NCBI GenBank assembly: GCA_024138025.1
Contig: JAMXBD010001249.1
Span: 248,001-312,000 of the forward strand
Source of the DNA: Combretum micranthum
Lineage: Eukaryota > Streptophyta > Magnoliopsida > Myrtales > Combretaceae
Length of the DNA stretch: 64,000 bases
Direction: 5' to 3'
Shown: positions 25,000-38,200 of the stretch, piece after piece
Layout: the number at the start of each line of letters is the position of its first letter
Position numbering within the stretch: position 1 is the first letter of the stretch
Translations under genes and position numbers: made by a program
Notes under the pieces: generated by a model
What the model saw: the letters and a program-made list of their open reading frames with translations, nothing else
Databases searched by the model: none
Told to the model about the DNA's origin: nothing

Positions 25000-26130
25000 C
25001 TGTCTCTAGCAATGGAATACGGTTGTTGTGGTGGTGGTGTAGAAACAATACTAACCTGTAATTTTGGTCTAGGCTGAGAAGTAAGCTTTGACGTGCAATC
25101 TAAATCAATCTCAACCTCCACCTACATGCTTGATTTTTGCTAAGCTTTATCATATGAAGTGCTAGGAGGTAAGTCACGTAACATAGCAGTTTCATCAAAA
25201 ATAACATCTCTACTAATTATGAATTTCTTCGATTCTGGGCACCACAACTTATATCCCTTGACATCAAACTTATAATCAAGGAATATGCACTTTACAGATC
25301 TAGGCTCTAGTTTTCCATTATTAACATGAGCATATGTAGAACATTAAAAAACCTTTAAATTTGAATAATGAACAAGAGTACCATATCATACCTCTTGTGG
25401 AGTCTTTTTCTCAATAGCAGTCAAGGGAGATAGATTAATCAGAAAACATGTTGTAGAAGCTGCTTTAACCCAAAATGACTTCAGTAAATGAGGATTTGAC
25501 AACATACTTCGAACTTTCCCCATTATATTTCTATTCATTTGTTCTGCTACACCATCTTGTTGTGGAGTACGTAGAACTATTAAATGCCTTACAATTCCTT
25601 TTGACTTGCCTAGAACATTAAATTCATTAGAGCAGAATTCTAAACCATTATTAGTGTGAAGATGTTTAAATTGCTTCCCTGTCTATTTCTCAATCATGAT
25701 CTTCCACTCCTTGAATGTAGGCACATCGTTCTTCTATTTCAGAAAGAAAACCCAAACTTTTCTGGAGAAGTCATTAATGATTATTAGCATGTGATTAGCA
25801 CCTCCACCAAAAGGTACTCTAGATGGTCCCAAAGGTCAGAATGTATGTAATCAAGTGTGCCCTTCGTGTTATGGGTATCTGTGGTAAATTGCACTCTCTT
25901 TTGCTAATAAGAAACACAGTGTTCAAAGAATTTTAGTTTGCTGATGCCCTGCCTATCAAAAAGCAGTCTTCTACTAAGTTCAGTCATACCATTTTTACTC
26001 ATGCCCCAAGCGCATGTGCCAGAGTCTAGTAACATCACCATCTGACAAGGAAGTAGCAGCGACGGCTGCATTACTTGTAACTATAGAATCCTGCAAAACA
26101 TATAAATTTGCATTCTTTTTCTACCCTTTC
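25000..26130 (-). pseudogene. Copia pre-integrase and integrase region
   Basis: The minus strand at about 26010-26040 gives LWHMRLGHE, the start of the pre-integrase/HHCC zinc region, immediately followed by an in-frame stop. Further downstream, 25400-25800 gives recognisable integrase core fragments. No long frame survives. Confidence 0.75.
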
Positions 26131-26499
26131 ATCACCACAAGAGAACCTTACTAATCTTTAGAACTCCACCTTCACCAGTGTACTTATACCCTTTTGAATC
26201 AAGAGTACTCAAATAGATCAATTTCTTTTTAGTTTATAAACATGTCTCACATCACTAAGTGTCCTAACAATACCTTAATTTTAATTGTAGCAATTCCTGT
26301 AAACTTGCAAGAGGCATTATTTCCCATCAAAACGGCACCTTTAGATACTGTTTCATACACCGATTGGGATAGATATGAAAAGTGCAATCAGAATCAATAA
26401 TCTATTCCTCACTTATTTTAGAAGCATCATCATAAGCAGCAAGGAGTTTTCCACCATTGTAGTCTTCAACTACATCGGCTTCACCGAATTTTTCTTGTT

Positions 26500-27250
26500 G
26501 ATTTGCCTTTTGATTTGTAGCAGCTTTCTTGTTCTTGTTCTTGTTTTATAATTTATAACACTCAGATTTGATGTGTCCTTTCTTCTTGAAATACCTGCAG
26601 ATTTTATCCTTAATTACAAACTTTGATCTATCCCTCGTATTACCATCAGAATTGCGCTCTTGGGTCCTTCCATGAATAACAAGACCCTCTGCCTAAGGCT
26701 TGGATCCAACCATAAGATGCTTCATCTTTTCAAAAGAGCATATAGCTTCATAAACCTCATCAATAGTGAGAGTATCATGACTATATAGAATGGTGTCTCT
26801 AAAGGTCGAATAAGAGAAGGCAAAAAACACTCTAAAATCAAAGTTAAATCCTCTTCACCATACCTAACCTCTAAAGTTTCCACATAAAAAACAATTTCTT
26901 TAAAAACGGTTAAGTGATCTTCTAAAGATGCACCTTCTGTCAAACGGTGAGAATATAGTCATTGCTTTAGATATAACTTGCTAGTCAAGCTTTTTGGCAT
27001 GCATTACCGTTTCAATTTCAACCATAACACAGCAGTAGTCTTCTCCTTCAACATATCCTACAGTATTTGATTTGACAAGTGTAGATGAATTTGAGATAGG
27101 GCTTTTTGATCCTTACGTTATTTTTCCTCCGATGACCATGACGAAGACATCTTATCAAACCCTAACAATGTATCATCAAAATCTATCTGTGCAAGAGTCG
27201 CTCACATCTTTGCCTACTATAACAAAAATCTAGTGTTGCGATCCAATAGT
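26500..27250 (-). pseudogene. Copia gag with a damaged zinc knuckle
   Basis: The frame 26722-26943 carries SLEDHLTVFKEIV and RYGEEDLTLILECFLPS, typical copia gag. Downstream, 26560-26605 reads CRYFKKKGHIKSEC: a CX2CX4HX4C zinc knuckle whose second Cys is now Phe. Several stops show that it is not functional. Confidence 0.85.
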
Positions 27251-28557
27251 GGAATGTCGTATTTCACAGTTGCCATTATAGTGGATAAATCAAACCTAGA
27301 GCTCTAACACCAGTTTGTTATAAATGGATATGAAAAAAAAATGGCAAAGAAATATAAAGCACATACACAAATTTACAAAAAAAACCCTTTATGGGAAAAA
27401 CCACGAGTAAAGGAGAGAGAATTCACTATTGTCGAATAAGGAGTACAAAGTTCATGAGAAAACAACACCAAAACTGATACTACACACCAAAAAGTCCTAA
27501 ATGCATATTTATATGTGATGCATAAAATAAAGAAAAATTTACATGTAAGACGGCTCAAGGCCAACAGCCTTTATTTCGAGGCCGATGGTGTAGAGTCAAG
27601 TGATGGCCGACTTAAGAATTTTTCAAAGCTGGCGGCCTTGACTCCAATGCTGACAACTTTGGACTAGTTTTCACTGAATTCAGGTCACAAACTACAACAG
27701 ATTACATATATATATATATATATATAATCGTTATTAACTAACCCAATTAATAAGATAAGACATACATATATATTTACAACTATCAGTGATACTTAGCCAG
27801 ATTCAAAAGAAGAAGAAGAAGAAGAAAGAAAGAAACACGAAAGTAGCCATGTGACCAACAAGAAAAAACATAAAAAAAATGATAATGGTGTTAGGAACGA
27901 CAAAATATTCTGGATGATACGTGGAAGTTAAAATAATGTAGAATCATTAGAGCACAAAGGCACTTACAAATATATATATATATATGTTTATATGTAATAA
28001 TATATATAAATATTTATTTGTAATACATGTTATATATATAGCATATATATATATAATATGCAAAAATAATAAATAAATGAAAAGATTTAAAAAAAAAAGA
28101 AAAAACATGAAAAGCATCCCCACCCCAATCATGAGCATGGACTATAAATTCAAGGAAAATTTTATAAATTGTATTTTATTTTGGTTGTGGATGTTGGCTG
28201 CAATCTTGGCTATCCATGTTGAAAATCAATGTTTGGCCAAATTTAAATGGCAAGATATAATAAAAAATATGAGATAAATACAACTATATATAGAATTGAA
28301 ATATGTTATAACATATTAACATGATATATATTATCGTATATTGAAGTATATAATGAATACAATACAAGATAAATATTATAACATATAATAAATATATCCA
28401 TGGGCAAGTTGACATTTAAATAAAGAAGTTTTATTCTATTTAAAATGAACTAAGTCGAAGTGGAACCACTCTTAAGTTTAAAGTAAGTGGACTCCTAGAG
28501 CTTAATATGAAAGACTCAATAGCTTCCTATTAAACAAAGAATTTTCTATAGGAAAAA

Positions 28558-28815
28558 TTGATACAACTCTTTTTATCAAAAATCTCAAATATATTGATTA
28601 TACAAAGCTATGTGAATAACATTGTGTTTGGAGCTAGTAATGTGAGTTTTATAAATGAATTTGTTAAGTGCATGAAGAATGAATTTGAAATGAGCATGAT
28701 GAGAGAACTCAATTATTTTCTAGGTCTTCAAATAAAGCAATCTGAAAATGGAACCTTCATCAATCAATCTAAATATACCAATGAACTTTTGAAAAGATTC
28801 AAAATGGATAATTAA
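28558..28815 (+). pseudogene. Copia reverse transcriptase fragment (SIRE/Maximus type)
   Basis: The frame reads SYVNNIVFGAS, then NEFEMSMMRELNYFLGLQIK and INQSKYTNELLKRFKM. The catalytic YVDD has become YVNN (both Asp to Asn), so it is inactive. FGLQIKQ-type motifs and order match SIRE/Maximus polymerases. Confidence 0.88.
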
Positions 28816-29219
28816 TTATAAAACAAGACTTACATCTATGAACACAAATGTAAGAACTTGACAAAGATGAAAATAAGGGAAATGGTTGTGAAAAACTTTA
28901 TAGATACATGATAGGTAGTTTGCTATATTTAACAACTTTATGACCTGATATCATGTTCTTGGTGTGTGTATGTAATGATTTCAGTCTTGCCCAAAAGAAT
29001 TGCACTTGAGTGCAGTAAAATGTATACTCAAGTATCTTGCAGGCACTATTGAAATTGTCTTATGGTATCTAAAGTTTACTTCTTTCAATCTAGTTGGATA
29101 CTCTGATGGACTTTTCCGGGTGCAAAGTTGATTGAAAAAGCACAAGTGACACATACCACTTTTTTTAAAAGTCCATAATATCTTCGCACTCAAAGAAGCA
29201 AAATTCGGTTGCACTTTCA

Positions 29220-29490
29220 ACTACCAAAGCTAAGTATATAGTTGTTGTTAGCTGTTGTGCACAAGTTTTATGGATGAAACAAACTTTTCTAGATTATGGA
29301 TTAAAGTATGAAAATGTTCCAATTCACTACGATAACATAAAAATTGGACATCATTTCATTAAAGATCATGTTCTAAATAGAGATATTAGCTTGGAATTTG
29401 TTGATTCAAACAATCAAATTATTGAATTTTTTTTTTTTTTTACAAAACCCTTGAGTGAAGATCGTTTTTGCACTTTATGAAGAGAATTGG
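29220..29490 (+). pseudogene. Copia RNase H C-terminal fragment
   Basis: The frame has WMKQTFLDYGLKYENVP, HHFIKDHVLNRDISLEFVD and FTKPLSEDRF, the usual end of a SIRE/Maximus polyprotein. A run of T inside (about 29427-29440) expands a Phe tract, and the active-site region is incomplete. Confidence 0.85.
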
Positions 29491-30056
29491 GCATAATCAA
29501 GAATAATGAGTGCAAAATATCAAGGCACTAAGTTGATATAGAACTTGTTTTTGGGTTAAATAAGCTATTAAATATCATATATGCATATGTATGATCTATT
29601 TTTGTTTGCTGCAAGTCTGCTAAAGCTACATATTCACTGGTATCCCAATCATCGGCTCCTCGATATGAGTGTTAAAGGCTCAACCTAAGGCTCGATTGCT
29701 CCTATTTTTCCTAAAGTTCGCATTGGCTCGCTGGTTTCTCCCTTGAGGCCTTGATTTAAGCCTCGATAATCTCTATCCAAATTTTTTTAAAAACTTATTC
29801 GCACCAGCTATATGTTCTTCTTTTCTCTCCTCTCTCCTCTCTCATTTCTCTCTTTTCTTTCTTTCTCTACTCTCTTCTACTCTTTCTCTTTCATCTCTCT
29901 ATAAAAATTCCCTGAATCTTCTCTCCACCTCTCTTTCTTCTTCTCAATATCTCCTCTATCTTACTCCACCTCTCTCCCACGACCTCCCACCATCTCTCAC
30001 AACCTAATCCTCTCTCTCTCTCTCTCTCTCTTCACCGCCTCTCTTCTGTCTCTCCT

Positions 30057-31090
30057 TTGTTTCCTTCATCATGCCAGCAAGAACTACATGGCCGTGCACC
30101 ACCTATACCACTAGCTTTTGATGGCTTTCTCTTCCCATCCAGGAAGCATTTTAATAGGTATGCCTTATTTCGAGATCCTCCTATAGATGTGGGTAGAAAC
30201 TACAATATAGATGTGTTACAATTCTTTAGAATTCCTCAAATGTCTGGAGTATTATGAACAATATTATGAATACAATGTTTCCTACTAAAGTCAATAAGGA
30301 GGCAGTTAAGGCTGTTTTATTGCAATTTGACTGATTATTTAAAGAATGATAGTAGTTCAAGTGTTGGGATGGAAACTGGTTTCGATAGTTCAAGCTTTGT
30401 TCAACCTCAGCTGTATTCATATCTCTATGGTAGAAGATTTGAATTCTCACATCATGATATCTACAGTTTGACAGAAGTGGATGACTTAGAGTTAGAATGA
30501 CAAGTTCTTTTGATGGAGCTCAATATTATGAAAAGTTGTTTGCTATATCTAATATGGGTCAAAATTGGTACAAACCGCGCAATCTATATCCTTCCTTTTG
30601 TCTCTTAGGCATTGGTTCTCCATCAACTTGATAGATAAGTATGTTCCAAGCAAAGGACAATATACTACAGTGACCCAGCAGGACTTGTGGTATAGTCCAT
30701 ATCTTAAGAGGAGATGAAACTCATTTCTTTGATTTGATGTACAAGACCTTTAAGAATGCCGCTAATAAGCCTTCTCAAGCTGCTCTAATAGGAAGCGAGT
30801 TAATCACATTTCTTAAGGAGAAAAGGTGTAGAGTTTCCGCAACCAAACTCACCCTGTTCAAGTTCCCACTTTGTCTTTCAATACCATTAGTTTAGGGACT
30901 TGGAAAAGGTAAGATGGGATATAGGTACAAAAGAAGCCTTTAGAGCCTTTATTTGGTGGTGTTGCTTTGCTTCCTGGTTCTTGTTTTGACATAGATTTTG
31001 ATAATGATGACTCTCCAACTCTACCTTCTGGTTCTTTAGCTCCTAGTTCCTCTATATCCTCTTTGCAGGAGCTTTGAGATCATATGGACT
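30057..31090 (+). pseudogene. Decayed extra coding region downstream of copia pol
   Basis: Pieces such as PIPLAFDGFLFPSRKHFNR (30080-30160) and HILRGDETHFFDLMYKTFKN (about 30690-30760) show former coding capacity. It sits where SIRE/Maximus elements carry an envelope-like or accessory gene. Frameshifts and stops are frequent, and I cannot name the product. Confidence 0.5.
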
Positions 31091-32490
31091 CCAGATTGGA
31101 CACCATAGAAAACTAGATTTTTTATCTCCGCTCTAATTTCCAATCTTTCAGCTCTAACATTCAAGGATTTGAATCACTTTTACAGTATTCATCCTTGTCC
31201 ACCTCCATCTAATGATCCTCCTGCTGATCCTCCTACCTGTTCAAATTTCTTGTTTTTCTTGATTGCATATTTATGTTTAAGCTTGAAACTCTATGTTTGG
31301 ATGTCCTTGTAACTTTTTGCACTGATCTCTTCTCTTTCTTGAATGTTCTACATAGGTATTTTGTCTAACTATTTCTTCTGGTTATATTGCCTTCTTTTGC
31401 TTTTTTTATGAGGTTAAAGGGTGAGAAATAATGGCATGATTAAGGGGGAGAAATAATGGCATAATTAATGGATTAATCTTGTTTTTTAGTATTCTTATTT
31501 TGTTGATGTTACAAAATTATGGGAGCATTTATTGAGGGAGAGTAAATAATAAATAGCTTTTACATAATTGTTTCCCCTCATCAAAATAGGGGATTTATTA
31601 AACTAAATTATCTTATATGTGATTTTGATGAAAGAAAATGTGATATAAAGCTATTTTAAACATGCTTCACTTGAATAAGATCAATAATTTTAAGGAATTG
31701 AAAAACATATATCAAGAAATTGTGTTGTGTGTATATATATGTAGTTCGTATGCTTTGTTTTTGTGCTTATAGGAGTTAGACTGGTGATCCGATTCAAAAG
31801 AACAAAGCACACTTGTGGTTGAGTCCAAGATCTAAGGCGAGGAGAGGCAAAATTCAAGGTAGAAAGTTTGCAAAGATTAGACTGACAAGCCAGTAGAAAT
31901 CTGCACCAATAAGATGTTGGGCATTTAATCAATCATTGTGTGTATTTAATGAAGTCGTCTGTCAGACGTTATCTCCAACAGACATTTAATTTTTTGTTTT
32001 AGATATTTTTTTAAAGAGATTTCATTTGCAAACAAACAAATAAAGAATTCTCTCATAATTTCTATTCTCTTATTCATTATTTTGCAAATTCTTGTAAGAG
32101 AGAGAAAATCAATTTTATACTATGTTCCCAACTTATAACTTTAGAAGAGAGCACTACAAAAAGAGAAGAAATATTTTATTATCTAAGTATTGTAAACAGT
32201 TGTGCTGCTCAAATATGAGCTTGTGTTGTTGAATCAATAAAAGTGTGAGAAGTTCTTTGATTGGAGGCTATTTGTGGGATCGAGAAGAGTAGGAAACGGG
32301 CCGAACTCCATGTTAAATATGGGCTTGATTCCTCCTTCCTTATTTTTTTTTTTACTTTCCTTCTTGTATCTTATTATTGCTATATTAGTTGTCATCAAAG
32401 TTTAATTTAATTATTTGTTTTAAAATTATTTAATTGCGATTTAGGTCAAATACTCAATTCACCCCACCTCTTGAGTATTTTCTAGTGTGT

Positions 32491-34960
32491 TCATCATCAT
32501 TAACAAAATCAAATCAAATCAATTACTACATTAACTCTCATCAAATATATGATAGAACATAGTACTTCATTTAAAATCCAAAGAACATTAATATATGTAA
32601 ATTATTGTGTATATATATTTTTTTAAAAATGATTATATGTATATGTAAATTATATATAATATATTTATAAATATTAAAATAGTTAACCATTAATCGTTGG
32701 TTTTTTGTTGTTTCAAATTGAAACTGAAACAAAAAATAAAAAAAATAAAAATCATAATCCTAAGCCTAAAACCAATGGACCAGTTAACCATAATTTTCAG
32801 ATTGGTTTTTCGGTTTGATTGGCTTTTTTGCACACTCCTAATTTTTACAGTAATTGGATAATAAATTATTATTTAGCTAGACATGCATTAGGGATATTTC
32901 ATTTAAGTATTTGAATATCCACTAAATGTGAAAGATTAGAACATTTTTTTTTAATTTTGATATAATTAGTAATCCAAATAGAACCAAATAGTTATAAAAT
33001 GGCTTGGAAATTTTTCAATATGAACCAAATCGTTATTTGATCATTTGGGTTTAGGTAAAAAATAAAAAACCAAACTGATCTATGCCTATTCCTAAGTATT
33101 GGGGTGAAGAAGATGATAGTCATATAATTAAAATAAGAATGTATAATCAAAATAAGGATAAATGTCAAATTTAATATCTAAACTTTGAACAGAAATTCAA
33201 TTTTGCACCTAAATTTTGAAATAGTCAATTTAATAATTAATCAAACTTTATATATTTATATATATATATTATCACCGTCTTAATATTGTTTACTATATTG
33301 GCTGACCTAAAAGAAGCAGTATATCATTGAATTTTTATTAATTCTCATAACATCATCTAGCATTAATAGATTACTTATCTACATCAAAAAACAAAATAAA
33401 CGGTATTAGTGGAATAATAAAAATAGTCACAGAAAGTTTGATTATACTAAATTGATTAATTTAAAATTCAAGTACGAAATTAAATTTTTACACAAATTTA
33501 AGATACCAAATTTAATATTTTCCATTAAACGTTCTTTCTAATATATCTAATCGCCTGATAAATTAAAAATAAATAAAACATACAAGCAACTAGCTTTTAG
33601 CTTTCAGAGCGGGCCTAGGCTTGCATTGAAGCTTCAACATCCATGTTTTTAAATGTAATATATCAATTGTTTTCCTCTAAATATAAATTCATGGTAAAGC
33701 CGGCTATATGAGATTTGAGAACTTTTAATATCTTATAACAATGTGCCAATGTGTTCTTTTACTTCCCCTTTCCTAATTTTTTTTTTTTTTTTTTTTTTGG
33801 GGCCAAAACCCCTTTCCTAAAACTAACAGGCGGAGTTTTTTTGTTTTTTCTTTTTCATATTAGTTACCAAGTTTTAAGATCTAAAAGTTCAAAATATTAA
33901 AATTAATTGTAGACTTATAGTTGGTAAACTTTAATCAATATATGTAGTCCTGCCAATTGAACCACATAATCAATCATATTATTATTAAAATAAATACAAT
34001 AATTAATATATTAAGTGTTTTAGTTGCATGATCACATTCGTTAAAAGTTTAAACTGTTAAATATACAATCGGCAAAATCAATCCCATTAAAAGAATAACA
34101 AGACCATAGATTTTTTCTAAATTTTAAAATTGATTGGTTTAATAATTTTTTCCTCATAATTTTTTTTATTGAAATCCAATTTTAAAATTATTACTTATTT
34201 GAGCTATAAAATAGCAATAATCCTTGTAATTTGTTGGCAAAAAATAATAACTTTGTATTAATTCTCTTTATGTTTCTTTAAGCAATCAATAGTAAAAATA
34301 ATATAACATTTATATAAACTATATTTGATATTAATGATTCTTTTTATTTATTATACATATATCTTAATAAGATCTTTTTTAATAAATATATATATATATA
34401 TAGATTGTCTAGGAGGAAAGTTCTTGGTTTGTAATATTTAGGTGTGTGACTTAATTTCAGAGTGCAGTACATGTTTAACCTTGTAAACAAAATCAATATA
34501 TAAATTATAGAAAAGCAATTTCCATATTAGCAATGCAAATTTTTAAATGATAAATGCAAGTTTGAAAAGTACAAAAATCTATGACTTGTGAAAGGGAAAA
34601 AAAAAAAAAAATACAGAAATCCTATGTAATAAATGTGATTTCCAAAATCATATACCATGTTCAAAAGTATATACTATCCCTAAACATGTAATTTTTGTGT
34701 GACATGAGATTTTGTGACAATATTTATATAATTACTTTTATATAATAAATGTTTGTGTAAAAAATTTATGGTAGATTGGTAAACTAATAATCATCTCTAT
34801 AATTTCATACATATATATAGGGAAAAGATTTCAAAATCAACTATTCTAGTATACACTTGTACATGAAAAATAACATAAAATATATATTAAAAAGAGATAT
34901 TAACTATATAAAGCGCATCAAACATGCATGGTACAAGACGTGTATTATACTGTTCTCCTC
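32491..34960. other. AT-rich spacer with one MITE
   Basis: No gene seen. 33160-33525 has imperfect inverted ends (left AATGTCAAATTTAATATCTA; right, inverted, AAATATTAAATTTGGTATCT), a MITE-like structure related in wording to 50194-50467. Poly-T and TA tracts are common (33778-33799, 34388-34401). Confidence 0.45.
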
Positions 34961-35279
34961 TGCAGCCCTATCTTAACGAGAGTAAATCTCATATGGTCTG
35001 GTAGTGTATCAGAATCCAAACGCCACTTAATATTTAGTTTTTGTTATGAGTAAAATAAGCGTACTATATATTATTTATATATATATAATAATTGGCGAAG
35101 TGTGATTGATTAAACAATAAGTGGCACCTTCCGTGATAGAAAGTTTAGTTTCAAATTCTTTAGATCTATGATGAACTTAGCAAATGATTGTTTTCCAAAA
35201 TTTGTTTGAACTTGATAATAACCGAATAATGTCAATTGGCTGTCCAATAGGGCCATATGGAAAGAAGATGCAAGAAGGA

Positions 35280-38200
35280 TCAACATCGACTGGACAGATT
35301 ACCATCTTGTTCAGTTCCATTGACTTTCACCATCCGAACACGCACTTAACGGGTCGAGGTTTGTTTCCTTAACAACCATAATATTTTTGGGTTTCAATGA
35401 CATCTTGAGATTCCACTCGGGCTGAAACACATCCCATAATATGACGCTTTTTTAAAAATGTGCCTTTAACTTTTAGGCATGACCTTGAGCTCTACGTTGT
35501 TCATAATAAATCAAATAAGAATATAGCTGTTATCGGAATTGTCTATAAGCTTGGCCATCCAGATTCTTTCCTCTCGAAAGTACGAGGACAGTTTGCCTGC
35601 TCATACATGTCTTCACATACATAAGATATGGTCAATAATAGTCACATATTCATATTTGTTAGACATGTCCCCTTGCATGCTTCACAGGCTAGGTTGTTGA
35701 ACTTATGCGATTGACATGAAACGTGTAGGCTGTAGAACACAAATTTACAGCAGCATTTCACATACATCATGTATGTTTATTCTCCTTTCATCCCATTTCA
35801 TCAGATTATTAAATTTTAGATCCATAACTAGTTAATTTAAAGCTTTTATGACTTTCAGCTTTAATGTGGTTATTTACACCCATTGATCAAAGTCCACCAA
35901 GTGAATTCGTGTTAGAAAAAAAGTGTATAGATCAAAACTTATGATGTCACTGCGCTAGTACCATATTAAATTTTAGATGGAGAAATTACTAAAGCAACAT
36001 ATATGTGCTTTAAATTTTTTATAAATAAGTGACTTAAATTTTGATTTTTGACAAATAAATGACCTATATGTTGACATTTTGACAAAAAAGTTATCTGAAT
36101 TTTATTTTTTACAAATATATGACAATTATTTTATACTTTTGTAAAAAAGTTTTTTTTTTTTTTTTTTACAAATTCATTACTTGTATTGTTTCACTTGTAT
36201 TAATGATAGATAAGAGACATATGAAAAAATATAAATAATGTATTTATCGAAAAAATAAAACTCAAGTCACTTTTTTTTTTATAAAAGTATTAAACCCAAG
36301 AGATGAATTTGTCAAAAATAAAACCTAGATTACTTATTTATCAAACTATCAAAACACGGGTCATTCATTTGTTAAAAATCAAAACTCAAACTAATTATTT
36401 ATAAAGGCATCTAAACATGGGTCATGTTTTTATATTTTTCTCATTTTAGATTTATAAGAACGTAACCTAAAAGTTTAACCATTTTGATACATTTGACATT
36501 TTATGTTTACTGACTCATGTAGGGTAAGTTGAAATAGTGGGATCTCGTGAAATGGAAGTGAAATGCCCTCAACCTACACCTAACTAAGTCAAAATAGTTT
36601 AATTGAATAGTATAATGAATAGTTAATTTTGAACATAGTTTACATTACTTAAATGAATAAAAACAAGCTACTAATAGAATATGATTAAACAATTTGATAT
36701 AATTAAGCTAGTAAATATGTTAAATTGGGATATGAGATTTAATATATTCTCTTTTAAAATGTTTAACCATTTCCTCTATCTATTTTGCCAAATTGAATTT
36801 CAAAATCTTTATCAATTTCTTAAATATAACCTATTTTCTTTATTTATGGGTCATAAACTCTTAAATATTCAATTTTAAATGTTTAATAAACTCTTAAATC
36901 CTTGAATCTTATTTTAACTTTCATTTTATTGAATCCTTAAAATTTTTTAATTCAATTGCTTATTTAAAAAATATCAGTTTCTACACATAAACTCAAACTA
37001 AATGGCACTTTCTTACAAATTAGATCTTTAAACTATAAGTCTTTATCTTGTTATGAATTTATAATATATATATTTTTTAATTATTTACGATACTTGAAAT
37101 ATTTATGAGAAGGTTTTAAACTTAATAACTTACCTTAAAAATATCTCTAAATATTTATATTTTTTCCTTTTCTTTTTCGTTTACCTTACCTGTCTCCTTT
37201 CATTTCCTCTTCTTTCTCCTTCGTTTCCCTTTATCTTCTCTTCTTTTTCTTCAAATCAACTCTAAATCTCAATTTCAACAAGATCATAGAAGAAAATAAA
37301 GTTGAAAAAACAAGATAGGAGTTGAGAATTGAGTTAAAATAAGCTACATCAACTGAGAAAGAAGTAGTAGTTGTTGAAATCAAGTAGCTTATGGTTGACA
37401 AAGAAGTAAGTTGAACATAGGGAATTAATCAAGTCATGCGCCTTATTTTAACTCATCAAAGAAGAAACACGTCTAGAACATGTTCAACCTATCTAACTAT
37501 GCTTCTCTCTGTTTCATTTTACATGTTTATTCCCAGAACAGCACGACTGGAACACAGCATCCCCCATCTCACCGTGATTAATATTTTAAGTAGAACATGG
37601 CTCATTATATTCCACCATGTTTCTCTTTAACCTTAACATGCTTAGCTTTTAGAAGAAACAGGAGAAGCATGACTTGTTTTACTACATTGTGTTTCTAATT
37701 TGTTACGTCATGTTACCTCAATGGGACAGATTACCATCTTGTTCAATTCCATTGGCTTTCACCATCCGAACACGCACTTAACGGGTCGAGGTTTGTTTCC
37801 TTAACAACCATAATATTCTTGGTTTTCATTGACATCTTGAGAATCCACTCAAGTTGAAACATATCCTATAATATGATGCTTTCTTAAAAATGTGCCTTTA
37901 ACTTTTAGGCATGACCTAGAGCTTCACGTTGTTCATAATAGCTCAAATGAGAATATAGTTTCATCGGAATTGTCTATGAGCTTGGCCATCTAGATTCTTT
38001 CCTCTTGAAGGTACGAGGACAGTTTGCTTGCTTATACATGTCTTAACATACATAAGATATTGTCAATAAGAGTCACATATCCATATTTGTTATACATGTC
38101 ATCTTGCATGCTTCACAGGCTAGGCCTAAGCCGTTGAACTTATGCAATTGACATGAAACATGCGGACTATAGAACAGAAATTTACAGCAGCATTTCATAT

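Larger units (their letters stand above)
19383..27699 (-). mobile_element. Full-length decayed Ty1-copia retrotransposon, interrupted by a hAT-like element
   Basis: The LTRs (19383-19763 and 27316-27699, 381 and 384 bp) begin TG and end CA, and GATTA flanks the whole element (19378-19382 and 27700-27704). It is oriented on the minus strand. The primer-binding site next to the 27316 LTR reads TGGTGTTAGAGC (initiator-Met type, two changes), and the polypurine tract AAGGTGGAGAT abuts the 19763 LTR. In minus-strand order it holds gag (about 27250-26550), the pre-integrase motif LWHMRLGH (near 26010), integrase, the start of reverse transcriptase (24910-24525), then, beyond the nested element, the rest of reverse transcriptase and RNase H (21024-19770). 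Without the nested insert it is about 4.8 kb, a normal copia size. Stops and frameshifts are frequent. Confidence 0.92.
28440..32490 (+). mobile_element. 5'-truncated SIRE/Maximus-like Ty1-copia element
   Basis: In order: reverse transcriptase piece (28558-28815), RNase H piece (29220-29480), a CT-rich leader (29820-30060), an extra post-pol coding region (30060-31090), a duplicated GGAGAAATAATGGCAT block (31409-31470), and a 3' LTR of roughly 0.9 kb ending near 32490 with the CACCCCACCTCTTGAG-type end common in this group. An extra gene between pol and the 3' LTR is a known SIRE/Maximus trait. Gag, integrase and the 5' LTR are missing. Confidence 0.7.

Noticed and set aside
31690..31932. 80-codon minus-strand frame
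   Set aside because: It is antisense within the LTR of the copia element at 28440-32490; no supporting features.
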